64,000 nt of DNA from positions 508,766-572,765 of the forward strand of contig NW_022985185.1 in the NCBI RefSeq assembly GCF_010093535.1. The letters are read 5' to 3'. Source of the DNA: Lindgomyces ingoldianus. Lineage: Eukaryota; Ascomycota; Dothideomycetes; Pleosporales; Lindgomycetaceae. Numbering within the stretch: position 1 is the first letter of the stretch; each line of letters opens with the position of its first letter. Below the pieces are notes generated by a model that ran no database searches, was not told where the DNA came from, and saw only the letters and a list, made by a program, of their open reading frames with translations. The position numbers and the translations under genes are program-made. Positions 1 to 14,700 of the stretch are shown piece after piece.

Positions 1-790
1 CATCTCACTTGTGAAATCTAAGAAATTCTTGATGTCTGGGTCGAGATGCGCTTCCGAGCGTGTCTTTTCCCGGTCCTCGCTTTGAAGAAGTCTTCGCTCC
101 GCCGCTCGTAGTCGAGAAGAAATCCGAGGAAGATATTTTCTTTCACTTCACTGTTTAGGTTAGTGCTACTGAAAAAGCTCTATGCTGGGTAGAATCTAAC
201 ATTCGCTGTTGCTTATCTGCCATTTCCTTTCGAGTCGCTGCACTCACTTTGGAGTGAGTTGCTAGTTTCTTCAGCCATTTGAACTCTTCCTTTTAAATTC
301 CGAGAACGCGTAAATTGAGATAGAAATCTATTAACTCCTGAGTAACGGATAACGAAGCTTGTAGCCGTCTAAAAGACATTCGCCCGAAGTGCAATTCGAT
401 GTAACCCACTACCGTATTCCGGCTTGAGACACTCGGGTCCGGGTTGAGTCGACGGATCTTGCATATAAGCGTCCCCCGCAAATATAAGAAGACTATCTAC
501 AGATGCAGGACAAAAAGAGTGGCTGGAATCATTCTTAACCATGTCGGAAAAGACATATAACAATTAGCCGAATTGGGATCCTTCAAATGCCATGTTTTTG
601 AACTTCTCGCCGGCAACCTTGATAAATTTTTGCGAAACATCAGAGGGATCGACAAGATTTAATGATTCTAGAAGTGATCTGTACACCTGCTGCAGCTGCG
701 CCGAAGATTGCCAAAGCTTCTGCAATCGTGGTGTTTCAGAAGAACGCATGTAAACAATAGGGAACATGCAATAGAGTGACTTCAACAAGG
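1..790 (-). pseudogene. Coding-like relic of an unidentified protein (runs off the left edge)
   Basis: The minus strand reads as protein-like sequence in pieces. About 788-564 gives a helix-like stretch with Leu/Gln/Lys-rich composition (for example LQKLWQSSAQLQQVY). About 480-293 and then 290-150 stay in one frame across a TAA stop and read on as an amphipathic stretch (EEFKWLKKLATHSK). No complete reading frame, start or splice pattern could be assembled and no catalytic motif is visible. The composition recalls the N-terminal helical regions of large fungal NACHT/STAND proteins, but that is only an impression. It could be a real multi-exon gene continuing beyond position 1, or a decayed copy. 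Confidence 0.3.
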
Positions 791-1300
791 CAAATATGAC
801 AAGAGAAGGGCAGATTGGAACGAAGTCGAGAGAAAGTCATAGAAGTGAGCGTGTTCACTGGTCCAGAAGGCAGTGACGAGGCAGGTTCACGACCCCGCCA
901 ACCATATCTGTTCTCTCGTTCAGAAGAGAAAGTGGCATATGCAAACTGGGCGGGTTTCTATATGTCGTCACTCATTCGCTACAGTAAACCCCTAGTAATA
1001 AGGTATTGGTGATGTTTTAGGCCGGATAGTTCAATTCGTGCAGGAATCTGGCCACAGTTGCAGCTATATCGTGCAACTAGCTAGGAATGGAGAAGGTCTA
1101 TCTAGATATAGCGACTTAATCAGTCGAAAGCAGAGCATTCACCAAATGCCCGAGATGAATCGAACGACCTCTATGATTAAAAGAATGAGAGACCCAGGGA
1201 CGAGTCTCTGTTTGGGAAGCTACACTGAAACGCCTTGCGGTGCACGATTGGCATGTCGGAAAGAGGAGTTAAACCTGAAAGACGGCGGAGGAGTAGAAAG
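791..1300. other. Intergenic, nothing recognised
   Basis: Short open frames here have no coding character that I can support. The stretch ends at the stop codon of the minus-strand ric8 gene, so it should contain the ric8 3' untranslated region. Confidence 0.5.
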
Positions 1301-2930
1301 TTAATCTTCGACATGGTCATCCGGCAGCTCTTCAATTCGACCAGATTGGATGGCTTCTTCGACCGGATTCTTTACGTCCACGACCCCCGTTGCTTTAAGG
1401 CTAGGGTTACTGTCAGTCCGGAACCAATCACAACCATGACGAGAATAAAGAAATACCGTTCAAAGAGAACAAATAGCCTCTCGGCCTCCCTTTCTTTTTC
1501 CTCTTCACTCATGGGTGCTTCTTCCGCGGAATCCTCCATATCGAGTCTTTGCCCTGTAATAGGGTTCACTAGAATGCCCTTTTCTGAACTAGAACCCGTA
1601 GCGTGCGCTTCCATTGCATTCTCGGGCATCTGTATGTTATTGGAGAGAAGGAAGCCGGAAGCAAAACCGTATCCAACATTATGCACAAACTTCGTCGCAT
1701 CTTTGCCAGAAAGCTCAAACATCATGGCAGAGATGGAGCCGCGCAGGCTTGGCGTCATAGCTGAGGTAGACAGACGCAGGAGACGTGCGGAGAGAGTGTC
1801 GGACTTGCCAAGCGGTCGACTGCGTTCCTCATCGGTAGGAAGAAGTAACCACTCCATATACTTCTTTACACTATCTGGGGCGATCTCATATATACGGCGG
1901 GTGAGGGTGAGTACGGGTGAGATAGTGTTATCGAGTTCGGCTTCTGTGTATGCTACAATGGCATTGTCGAGGATGTTGATGAGGTACTCCGCATTGCACT
2001 TTGCGTCAAATTTGGGGAATACCGCGTTCATACCTACGAACTTCAGTTGTTGGCACTTCTTATCTTCTAGATCTAGGTTAATGAGGGCATTGACTAAGTA
2101 ATTTATGGGTGCTTGCAACGGAGGATTTGGTATCTTCATGCGGGTGAGGATCTTGAAGATATGAGGTATCGATTTGGAGAAGTGTTCACTGAGGTCGGGG
2201 TAGAAATGCGTGATGTTGAATAATAGCTTCAGGGTCTCGGAAAGTGCCATGGGCTCCATTGGATTGTTGGTCTGCGACAAGCGTCGAGCGGACTTGGAAT
2301 ACTTTTTCGCATGTCGAGCAAGGGCGAGGTTGATGCTTTCGGCCAACTGCTGTTCGTTGACAAGCTTTTCGTAGTCGAGGGTGGTATCGTAGGTCATGAG
2401 GAAGAGAATGCGTGAGAGTAGGAACTCGTCATCATAGTTCTCGCTCTATTAGCTAGTCAGACGGTCTCAGATTGCGAAGACACATCGGTTCCTTGCCTTC
2501 ATCTTCTCCGCCGCTTTAGGGGCATACCCCAAATCTACGAGGCTTTGGCGTGTTTTCGGCTGGAGCAGTAGGGCATTCGCAAGGCATCGAAGGGCCTCCT
2601 GCGAGGTCTTGGAGTCGTTGCTCTCGAAGGCATGGCGGGACAAGGTCCGAATACCCTGATAGCACCAGTGGAATTAACAATCCATCTCATAAATTTGCGC
2701 TGCCTGTACGTACATCCTCTGTGAATATGGGGTCTGCATTCTCCACAGCTCGTCCATGGACTTTGAGTTCTTCTAGTAGCTCGGTTCGCTCTGGTCGCTG
2801 GTAAGGGATTCACCTACGAAGAAAGGTGGGGATTTTGAAGCGTACGCTTGGGGGAAAGCTTGTTCGTGTCGAGGTTGGCGTCGAGGTTGGCTAGGATGGC
2901 TGTGACCCGTTCAAGCTTCGCTGGGCGCAT
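1301..2930 (-). CDS. ric8: Ric8/synembryn, chaperone and exchange factor for G-alpha subunits
   Basis: Five exons on the minus strand: 2930-2846, 2790-2714, 2655-2497, 2445-1457 and 1400-1301, in total 1410 nt and 469 aa, a normal length for fungal Ric8. Introns are 51-58 nt. The joined protein is an armadillo-like helical repeat protein with the family's recognisable blocks: EALRCLANALLL near residue 80, a FLLSRILFL block near 115, and a C-terminal NPITGQRLD followed by an acidic SEEEKEREAERLFVLFERL segment. Ric8 assists folding of heterotrimeric G-alpha and promotes GDP/GTP exchange in the cytoplasm; in filamentous fungi it acts upstream of cAMP signalling, growth and pathogenicity. Intron 3 appears to start with GC (GCAAGG) instead of GT. 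The start at 2930 is the first ATG in frame with a plausible N-terminus; an upstream ATG near 3030 does not splice into frame. The gene is divergent from rif1. Confidence 0.9.
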
Positions 2931-3823
2931 GTGAGCGACCTGTCTACTACTGGCCCACAACAAGAGTACATTCAGATTAGAAGTTACCTTTTCCGGCGCC
3001 GGGTATTGTGGCAGACTTGGGCAGCATTTTGTGTTTGTCACAAAGGATGAGGGAGGGTGGCGTGGTCGTGGAGAGTTTACGGCTCAGCGTTCGCAGGATG
3101 CCTTTGACGGGTGCGGGATGCAGCCCCGCAATTGGTGATAGTTGTCGCAGAGGAAAGACATGAACCGCACCCACGATCTCGTTCAGCCTGAAGACAGAGG
3201 CAATTTATCATCCCGGGAGGTACAATTGGAAAGGGAAACTCGGATGGCTGCACATCGTTGGGCGGAAGACTGCATTGGCAACTCTATTACCCACTTTCCG
3301 GCTCACGACAGAGGCTTCCGGCTGGCAGGTCCAAGGATCTTTACGTTCTACGATTTTGCACACCCTAGGTGATTGAACACAGTGTTCTGAATGCAGTGGT
3401 CAGAATAGGCCTTGGGAGCCTCTCTTAGCAAACTGCAATAAGTACCTGAGTAGGCGCGCGGCCATGTTTAGCAATGGGGCTATAATTGCGAAGGTGCATA
3501 CTCCGTAGAGGTGAGATCAAAGCAACTCCAGTCATTTAAGAAACTAAACGCCAACAGATATAGGGGATTGTGTTATCAAGTCTTGTAGGTCCCAATGAAG
3601 AGCACTTTAGGCGACCCCTGCTGGCACGTGATCCTTCGCGTTGGGGACACGGACACGGGCCCATTCGCGAAAGACGTGTCGGACTCTACCCAGCCATTCC
3701 ACGCTATCTCTATATCCACCCCCGTCCGTCGCTCGAGTAGTCCTCAACCTCGCGCCCCGCAATGCGAGAGTCATCTTCTCCTCTTCAGTTCCTTGCTTTT
3801 AGTAACTGCTTTCAAGCATAGCC
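2931..3823. promoter_or_regulatory. Shared upstream region of divergent ric8 and rif1
   Basis: 893 bp between two divergent starts, with no supported coding sequence. It must hold the promoters and 5' leaders of both genes. A pyrimidine-rich stretch at about 3775-3790 precedes the rif1 ATG, as is common in fungi. No specific factor site is claimed. Confidence 0.5.
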
Positions 3824-6800
3824 ATGGTGTTGTCTACTTCCAAGTTCGAGACTTTTTCTGTTCGTCCTCCCACTCCTCCAAAAGACCTCGACAAAGAGGT
3901 CAACGAAGCCCTAGAATTCTTGGATGATCCCTTTGGCACCAAATTACTTCTAAATAGAATTTCCACGTCCAAGTCGCACCTCAGTACTCCCGCGCAATCA
4001 CCCTCTTCTGAGACTGCGAATTCTACCAATTCTAGCAGCAGAAAGAAGCGAGTCAACTTCGAGATCCCGACATGCACGCTCCCTGCCACCAGCCTTGCCC
4101 CCCACCATTGGACACCGCTTCATAGCTCGCCCTTGAGACCTTTACCCCAGACTCGTGTGAGCAGGCCGTTAAAATCTATCCTCAAAGCCCACGATCCAGC
4201 CTCCACACCCCCAACAACTGACGAAGGCTCCGTGGCACACAAGTTCGAAACACTCGCAGATATGTTGGAGTCAATGGTCAAGATGCTAGCCCAGGGTTCG
4301 AGGTCCTCTAAGCTCGATGCGTACATCACCTTGCAGCGGACGATGCAAGCCTATGAAAAGGTCCCAGACATCCAGTCCCTCACGATCAAAATGGGGCTTT
4401 TGTCTCAATTCATACGGAGGGACATGCAAGCGATGAGCATGACTGGAAGTGGGCCGGACTCGCAGTTGATTGGACAGGCCATTAAATTTCTTATGGTGCT
4501 GGTTAGGATTGCCGACTTGAAAACTGCTATGGATGACGGTTTTTGTTCATTTATAGTTGAGCGATGCATCCAGGTCGCTGCAGATGCCAGCATGCCCAAG
4601 ACGATAATCAACACTCACCTGGCCCTTCTGATGCAACAAAACTTTCGCCCGAAGATTATGACAACTGTACGCGTAGAGAAGATCCTCGACGTTTTTGACA
4701 ATATCAACGACCGTGTCTCCGGATTCTCCGTCCTTGCTTATCGAATCCGCGTCTACCGAAAATTGATACAACAACGCCCGGAAGTAATGGCTAAACACAC
4801 GGACAGATGGTTCAAGCACACCCTCCAGGCTTTATTATCGTGCCAGAAAGACATCAACCAGAGCGCATTGGATACTGCCATGTCTGCAGCAAAAACAATT
4901 GGGTCGGATCCGCAGGTGACCAAGGCAGTTTTGTCAATTCTGAACCGCGTAAAGACTGACGGAAACACCCTTGGTAAGGTCATCGCTCAAGAGCTCGACA
5001 AAATGTTAGGCTCCGAAGTGGCACCCTTGGTTCCCCAAATATGGGGCGTCGTCACCGCGTTCCTTCGAGATTCGTTTGATTTGAACAAGTTTACCGCAAT
5101 GTCTGATTGGCTAGCGTTGCTTCAAAAGTTCTTCAAATCAGACAACGACATGGTCAAAGTCAACGCCAATGTGGCTACCAACTTTTTGATATATGCGGTC
5201 AACATTACGCAGTCTAGCCCACGTAGTTGGTCAGAACTCTTGCTCAAGATTCCCCAGCAGCAGCTCCAGCGTCGAAGCCACTGGAAAAAAGCCGAGGGCG
5301 AGGTGGTTACCGCGAGTTATCTGGCCTTGCTCTACTACGGGTTGCGACCGACTGCATCCTATGAGCAGCTCGACCGGTACTGGAACGAGTTTGTCGCTGA
5401 TTTCTGGAAGCCATTGATCCACTCTTCCTCGTCGAAGTATGCTGTGGTTTCATGTCGTATCGTGTCCAGCTTGTTGAACGGCTCCAGGAAAGCGTGGGAT
5501 GAACAGAGAGTATTGGAACTCAAGAGCCAGTCAATGGTGCAGCGAGATGAGTTGCCATTACTAGACCCAAAGTGGGTACGCAAAAACCTCTCATCCATCC
5601 TGAAATTCGTGGAAACACTCCTGGATGCCACGCCGTGGTTGCTCGAAACCGAGGAAAATCAACCAGCCAAGACAGTGTGGATAAGTCTCCTAGACTCACT
5701 GGTGGAGGCAAGTAGTAAAGAGGTAATGGCGTCCACTGAAACGAAGGATGCTCTAGCACACATTGTCAATCTGCTGCGCCGAATATGGGATCGACATACC
5801 TCCGAGCTTGCCATTGCACATCAGAAAGAAGTCAGCTGGGCGAATAAGTTTTGTTTCCTGATTGAGAAAGTGCTAGAAAAGTTAGGAACTTTTCAGTTCG
5901 CCGACAAATGTCTCACAAGAAACGAAGAGAATGGGCTTGAGCTCGCTGGAACACCCTCCAACCGTTCCCGACAAAATGGACCAAGGATATCACCGCTTCT
6001 CTACTTCGTAGATCTCCTCGTTAGTCGATCCGAAGGGAAACTCTCAGACAAAGTCCGTTTTCAAGCCGTGCAGCTTATTCTCGAGCCGTGTGTTAACGCT
6101 CGGAACACTCGCTTAGGGAAACTAGAGTTGCTTAGGGATTGTTCAGCGGCCGTGGATTCTTCGTCGAAGAACGCCGTCACGCTCAACTTCTGGGCTCGGA
6201 TTGCAAATCAAACGAAAGCCTGTATTCAAGAACGATCGTCTGACGCGAACGAACGCCAGTCTCAACAGCTCGGTAAAGAGTACGAAGTCCTGGTCGAGAT
6301 TCTTGCGCTGGGTTCAAAGTTTCTTCTCGGTAGTCCCTCGGGACGAGAACTGTTAACTAGCTTCGTGGAGGCTGTCCGGCGAGAAGCAGGTGAAGGCGCC
6401 GTTGTGCTCGCAGTGATCGAAAAGGTTTCTGAGCGTGTTCTGAGGCACACGGAAGACAGCAGCGTTTGCCTACCATATGCCACAACACTCCTCCAGAATT
6501 TACCCAAGACCATCGTGCGACGCAACCTCGACCAAGGACGACAAAGCCTCTGGCCATCATCTCAAATTCCTGCACGAGGCCATGAGTTCAACCCCTATAA
6601 CCATTTCTATGCTGCAATTGTCTCCATCGGGTCAGCATCATATCAAACCGTTCATGTTGGCGACTCCGAAAGCGTCCGAGAGTTCTTCTCAGCTCTTGCG
6701 AATTCGATTCAGCAGTGTCCACTATCTTATCTTGCTGTGTATCTGCGCAGCATTCAAGTAGGTATAACACCGTGGATCGAAGATGCGGACAGGAAACTGC

Positions 6801-8612
6801 AGGGCAAAGAGCAGAGTGCCAAGCATCTGTATCGTGAAGTACGTTGATTCAACATATATTAAAGATGCCACTAACGCAAAACAGGTCCTTAACTTATGGC
6901 AAGCTGTCAATACTGCTTTGGAAAGATTGCCTCGTAAGGACAGCTCAATGCTCGTGGTCTTGGAGCCTCTTGTGACCGCCGGATTTTCAAGCCGACGACT
7001 TAGCATCGTCAACATTTCGATTACAACTTGGAATGCAACTTTTGGTAAAGAAGAGAGTTTGCGATACCCTTCTCGGCTTGAGAACATTCTACGTCGATTT
7101 CACAGCACCGTGAATATATCCTTACCATCGCTATCTCTTAAGGATGAGGATGTGGTAGGTCGGCATTCTTTTCCATAAAGACTTGATACTAATGTTAACG
7201 AAGCATGAAACCCCGTCCTTTTATGACTCTGATTCTCAAATCGTTGATTCGGAACGAGGCTTCCGAAGCCCACGCATCAAAGATTCCCCCTTCGAGATCG
7301 TTAAAACCATCCGCTCCTCGCGCTCACCTGCTGTCCCGAGCACCAGTACAAGAAGAATGTCTTCTCGCCATACACCTAAGGTTCGCCTTCGACATGAGAA
7401 TTCCCAAATACAATTTGAGCCCATTGTATCGTCGCCAACCGACCCGCTCAACCAAGAGTCTCAAATATTGACCGAGCGACAGATAGAGATGATAGAACGA
7501 CAACGAGGCACAGCACATATCTTCTCAGATGTTGCATCTGTATCCGATCCCCAGCCACAAGAGAACGCTACGAGGGAACCTAGCATGGAATTCCACTCTG
7601 ACCTGACCAGGGTTGATGATCTGCCGAGCGAGAATTCCCGTACTCCTCTGAAGTCGCTTGCTTCCATGGGCCCAATGGACGTATATCTTGGGTCTTCACC
7701 AACGCCCCAAGCTCGTAATCGTAGCCAACAAGTCTTGAGGGACGACACCAATATGGCGACACCAAATGCGGTCCGAACAGTGCGGCTTGCAAATGATACG
7801 GATGATTTGGGCTCATCCCCCCCGCGTTTCGAGTCACAATTGAGACCCAGCACTCGTGTTTCCAATAGCAACGACAAGAGCGATGATCTTGTGCGTGACA
7901 GCTTCGATTACCATCAACCTGAACAATTTGAAGATGACCATTCCATGATCACTGACGAGGAAGAGACGGTTGATGAGGGCCTCTTGTTACATGTCGGCAG
8001 GCCTATGGACCAGAATGAAGTTGATAGTTCCGAGGATGAGTTGCCAACAGATGAAGATCCTCCTGAAGTGCCAAGTTCCACTGTCGATCTACAGCTGACC
8101 GCTCAACTGACTGCAGAGCTCAACGCCCAGATTGAGTCTACCGTCGGCAAAGATTCAGGGACACTCTCTGGAACTCTGCAAGAGCCAAACAATTTATACG
8201 TTGATGCACTCTCTCAGAATCTACATCCAGACACAATTGAACACAAGGATGTTGCAGCCCACCCTTTAGGGGCCCCAGAAGAGTCTCTAGACTCTGATAA
8301 CGAGCCTGCTAATGCTGCCGAGGGTGAAGATACTCAGAAAGAGGCCGGGACTATCTCTAGCGGAACTAGCCGTGTGGGAGACTCATTCTTAAGCATGGAA
8401 GCAGCCAAAGAGCCAACCGAACTTCCTGACACACAGGTAGAAAGCCGTCGCCGGTCTTCCCGAACTTCTGTCCTGTCTAGTCCGAGGCGGCATGGCGGCA
8501 CAAAAAGGCGGAAGCAATCGACTGCTGATAGCATGCGCAAATCTAAGAAGAGTAAGACTACGGAAGCTGTTGAACTACTACAAACTTTGCCAGAGTCTTC
8601 CAAGGAGAATCC

Positions 8613-8644
<32 letters not shown>

Positions 8645-9447
8645 GCATATTAGATTGCATTGTCGTTCATGTCAAACCCACTAGCAATCCTCTGATCAAA
8701 CCTGAACCCAGCTCCGCTGTGTCGTCACCGGCCAGCAGGAAGATTGAGAAGAAGGGCGATGCTCATAATTTGAAGAAATCCAGATGGAGTACGCAGGAGT
8801 TACCGGACAGCCAGGTTGTCATGTTGGCATCCGCCTCTCGGAAACGACCCGCTCCTCGATCAATGCCAGCTCCTGCCCAGGTGGAGGCACATTCTGCGGA
8901 CATTCTTGTGGAGAACACGCCGGCACCCAAGAGGGCACGAAAGAGCCTGAGTCAAGACGTAGGAACAGCCAAAGCCACAGCCTCAACAGACTCAAGCTCC
9001 CAAGTCAAGCGCCTCAGTCACGTTCAAGTCACGCCCAAACGCGCCCCCCCGCAGTCAGCTTCTTCAGCTGCTGGTTCGTCAAGACCAACTGTGGTCGAAG
9101 AGAACGACATCACAATCGACCACGCACCAATCCAATCAGACGAGGCATCCGTGTTGGTGGGCGAACAGAATACAGATGTGGCACGCCAGAGTGACACCAC
9201 AGCCCCTCTCAAAACGGAACAACCCCAGTCACAGCATGGCTCTGAAAGTGTGGCAACACCGAACCGTTCGTTCACTGAACGGGTCATTCTCACCCCGAGA
9301 AGCGTTCTTGGGCGGCTCAGGAAAATCATTTCCGATTGCTCGCAGATGGTACTGGGCCGCGCCGACGAGAGAGAGTTCGATGATGTCTTGTTCGATCTAA
9401 GGCGTCAAGTTCACGCTGCAGGCAGGCGAAGCGAGGAGGGCCAGTAG
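3824..9447 (+). CDS. rif1: Rif1 homologue, telomere and replication-timing regulator
   Basis: Three exons, 3824-6838, 6885-7154 and 7204-9447 (introns of 46 and 49 nt, the second with a TACTAATG branch site), giving 1842 aa. The N-terminal ~1000 residues are helical HEAT/ARM-like repeats of the Rif1_N type. The tail is disordered, acidic and Ser/Pro-rich. The block around SQIQFEPIVSSP, followed by SQILTERQIEMIERQR, is typical of filamentous-fungal Rif1. Two candidate protein phosphatase 1 docking motifs lie near the N-terminus: RVNF (76-79) and SILK (118-121). Rif1 recruits PP1 to counter DDK at replication origins and acts at telomeres and double-strand breaks in the nucleus. An uninterrupted Asp run (about residues 1567-1577) is encoded by a hexanucleotide repeat. 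The C-terminus has basic patches. The start codon is the first ATG of the long frame. Confidence 0.88.
8614..8643 (+). repeat. Coding microsatellite, GACGAT x5
   Basis: Five perfect tandem copies of a hexamer in frame inside rif1 encode an aspartate run. The repeat length is a multiple of three, so copy-number change would alter only the length of the acidic tract. Confidence 0.9.
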
Positions 9448-11293
<1,846 letters not shown>

Positions 11294-11780
11294 GCGGGGT
11301 TGGGGTTGAGACTGATCTCCGCAGGTTGAGGCGAGGGGTGGCATGGTTGATATCTTGGGGATAGACTGGTTTTGGGTTCCGATGTGCTCAGCAAAGAGCA
11401 TGATGCTGTGGAGTGGAGCGGTTGGGTATTCTAAATACTAGTCACTAGTAATGATTGGACATGATCCAAAAACATGCAGAGAAGACAGATTTGCTACTGA
11501 CGAAGGTAGTCAGAGGACATGAACGTGTGGTCCGTGCCAGAATGGCTTCTTCCAAAGGCGTGGGTAAACACCGTCTCCAAAGGAAGCATCCCCCTGTATT
11601 CATTCTGACCGCGGGCTCACTGTGCCGCCCAACGACAATAAATACGGCCATGCCCAGCGACACTGGCGATAAAATGCTCTGTTCCCTGTCCCGCCTGCGC
11701 CGTCCCCGTCCAAAGAACGACACTCTGCGCGAGCGCCCGTCCACCCCCGCTGCTTCCCCGCAGAGCTCTTGACCGCAACC
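11294..11780. other. Intergenic between epimerase and kinase genes
   Basis: About 490 bp holding the epimerase 3' region and the promoter of the kinase gene. Short open frames are present but lack coding character. Confidence 0.5.
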
Positions 11781-13984
11781 ATGGACGATCGCGAACGTTC
11801 ACGCAGCATGTCGCTCGTGCCTTATGTCCCCGCCGAGTCGCGGGAGGTAGTCCTGTCAGTCGCAACGTTTGCATGCTTGTTCTCCTGCCGTTGTTTTTCA
11901 CGCTGACCCGCTCTCTATACAGGCGCCACGGCTCTGCCGTTGTGGTATTTGACCAGCGATCCAAGCAGCTCTCCCTCCGCGACGCCTCGCACTCCAATGC
12001 CGTCGAGATCACCTCTTGTCCTTATTGCCACAGGGCATTTCGAGAGCCCACCCCGCACGGCGCAGACGAGCCCGAAGAGCATGAACACGCAGGACTCCAG
12101 GATGCTGAATCAGGCTTTGTAAACCCGGGATACTTCCAGATGCTGCGGAGGAGCCAGCCTGGATCTGCAGACACCTCGCGTCCGTCATCACCGCACAAAC
12201 AGCTCGCTCCGGCGCCCATGCGCGATTCAGAAGGCGGATTTCATACTCCGGACGGCGCAGAGTTCGTCGGGAGTACGCCTGTGCCGCAGCGGCATCATGG
12301 CATTTCTGCAAGAGCATTCAGTCCGAACTATTTCAAGACGTTCTTTGTAGAGGAGCGGGAGCTGGGCAGGGGAGGCAAAGGCGTCGTGCTTCTTGTTCGA
12401 CATGTCCTAGATGGAGTGCCGCTCGGCCAGTTCGCCTGTAAGCGGGTGCCAGTCGGAGATGACCACGAATGGCTAGAGAAGGTCTTGATCGAGGTGCAGT
12501 TGCTTCAAAACCTCTCACATCAGAATCTGGTATCTTATCGGCATGTCTGGCTGGAAGATTACCAGATATCTAATTTTGGGCCAAGCGTTCCCTGCGCTTT
12601 CATCCTGCAGCAGTATTGCAACGCGGGTGACTTGCACCACTACATTCTAGACTCGGCAAAGTCGACTTTTACCACGGAACAGTTGAAAGAGCGGATTCGG
12701 AGGCGGTCGAAAGGCCAGCTGGATGAGCCAAAGGATTTGAATGCTCCCCGTCGAATGCACTTTGAGGAAATCCTGTCTTTTTTCAAAGATATTACTTCGG
12801 GCTTGAATCATCTCCATGCTAATGGATACATCCACCGGGATCTCAAACCTAGCAACTGTCTACTCCACCATACTGGCACCAAACTACGAGTGCTGGTGAG
12901 CGACTTCGGTGAGGTGCAGGTTGCAAATGTTGCTCGGAAGTCCACAGGAGCTACGGGAACAATATCGTACTGCGCGCCTGAGGTGCTCCGACACGAGACA
13001 CCTGGTGGCCCGCTTGGAAATTTCACCACCAAGTCAGACATCTTCTCCCTTGGAATGATAGTCTACTTCATGTGCTTTGCTCGCTTGCCCTACCGGAATG
13101 CAGATGGTATTGACGAAGACAAAGAAGATCTAGACCAACTTCGAGAAGAGATTTCTACTTGGGCTGGATTTGACGACGAACGGAGAGTGCGAACAGACCT
13201 CCCTGAGAAACTCTACCGGTCCCTAAAACATCTCCTCGCTCTGAACCCTGACGACCGTCCCCGCACTGACGAAATTCTTCACGCCTTTAAGTCGCCGCCC
13301 GTATTCGATGACTTCAATGGATTCAACGGCTTTACCGGTCCATCAAGCTTGGATGATATAGGACCCAGGATATCCCGTGCAGATACTCCGAGTCCGGCGC
13401 CAGGACAACATCACCGAAAGAAAAGCTCCACCCACCACAATCGACCCAGCCGCTCCAAACTCAGCGCGACCGTAGCGAATCGATCACCCAGCCCATCTCC
13501 CGAACAACCCTCTATCCCATCCCCCACACCACCACCTGGCTCCGTCATCCTCCGCCCAAGAAAGGTCGACCTCCCTCCACCCCGAGATCCTCATGCACAC
13601 AACTCGCCTTCTCCAACAAGGTCCCCACGCCTTATGCTCCCACCCCCTCCCCCAACACCCCATTACGACCAAATCTTGCACAACGTCCTACACAACCCCA
13701 CCTTCATCAGCACAACTAAAATCGCCCTCTTTGTCGCAAAAGTCTTTTCGCTCTTCAGTCCATGTCAGCCGTTTGCCGCGGACCCGTGGGTCGCGTATCC
13801 ACTTCTATGCTTTGCAGCACTCGATTTCTTATTCGTTGGATTTACATTTTATGGGCGCTATGTTGGGTTTGGAGGAGTGGGCGGCTCGGTCATGCTTCTA
13901 GCTCTGCATGCAGCAGTTGTGGGCATGTTGGTTCGGTGGGACATGCTGTGTTTGAGGAGGGGGGTTGCGTGGGAGGGCATTTAA
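11781..13984 (+). CDS. iks1: Iks1-type serine/threonine protein kinase
   Basis: Two exons, 11781-11854 and 11923-13984 (68-nt intron starting GTCAGT), giving 711 aa. The short first exon is needed because it supplies the conserved N-terminus (MSLVPY...REVVL) that runs into RHGSAVVVFD. Kinase landmarks, numbered on the spliced protein: glycine loop GRGGKG (173-178), lysine of ACKR (198), catalytic HRDLKPSN (from about 329), DFG (352-354) and APE (376-378). A long insert lies between the LHHYILD and HFEEIL segments. The tail is Pro/Ser-rich and low complexity, followed by hydrophobic segments near the C-terminus (about 630-700) that look like membrane spans, as in other Iks1 proteins. A CPYC motif near residue 58 resembles half a zinc site. 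Family members are putative kinases with no settled substrate. All catalytic residues are present, so it should be active. Confidence 0.88.
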
Positions 13985-14700
13985 ATGATAGTTTCTGCAT
14001 GAGAAACTGGGATGGCATCTGAAGAGCCTTTGCAAGCGGATTCGCCAACACGATATGTATATATATTGTATTCTGTCTAGGCGCTTTAGGGCTTAGGACG
14101 GAAGAAGCTTACTGAGATGGGCATGAAAGACCTTGGGAATGAGCAAGACTATTCACGTGATTTGGCGGCTTCCTCCAGTCCCTTCTGAGGTCACAGTCTC
14201 TAATGACAGCTGTGTAACCTATGGTGGTTTGCATAGAAGCCGAAGGACGCTTCATAGTCGTCTCCAAAGCTAGGACTTGCTTCTTCTGAAGGTAGACTAT
14301 CCCACGTGTATTACCCCTCTATCTCATTATCTCTCATTGGTGTTCCTGGCGAAATGGGAGCTGAATCAACACCACAGCTGACGCACGCCACTAGCAACTC
14401 AAGGATCGGCCAAGAACTGAGAGCAGCTGAGATGGGTCAAATTCAGAATCGTGGCGCCTTTCTCGGAGGTATAAGTACTGCATTGCCGACCCTCATCCCG
14501 TGTCGTTCTGAAATTGAGCTGATCACGGCTGCTCTTCTACGGACACCGGAGGCATTTGCTCGGAGTCTTGGACAGAGCGGCTGTTTATTGGGTATTCTTT
14601 TTCACACATTCATATCAGCTGAGCATCGCGCTTTTTCCCTCTCTCCCTTGTCTTCCTTCTAAAAAGCAAAGAAAGAGCCAGACAGCCACCGACTCCCATC
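13985..14700. other. Intergenic with CT-rich leader of the next gene
   Basis: 716 bp. A frame of 118 codons (14306-14662) has no recognisable features and is probably chance. Positions 14631-14661 are strongly pyrimidine-rich just before the next start, a usual fungal core-promoter or leader feature. Confidence 0.5.

Noticed and set aside
1235..2101. 288-codon open frame on the plus strand
   Set aside because: It is the antisense shadow of ric8 exons; the minus-strand frame has the conserved family motifs and consistent splicing.
14306..14662. 118-codon plus-strand frame before the phosphodiesterase gene
   Set aside because: No recognisable features, and it runs into the pyrimidine-rich leader of the next gene.
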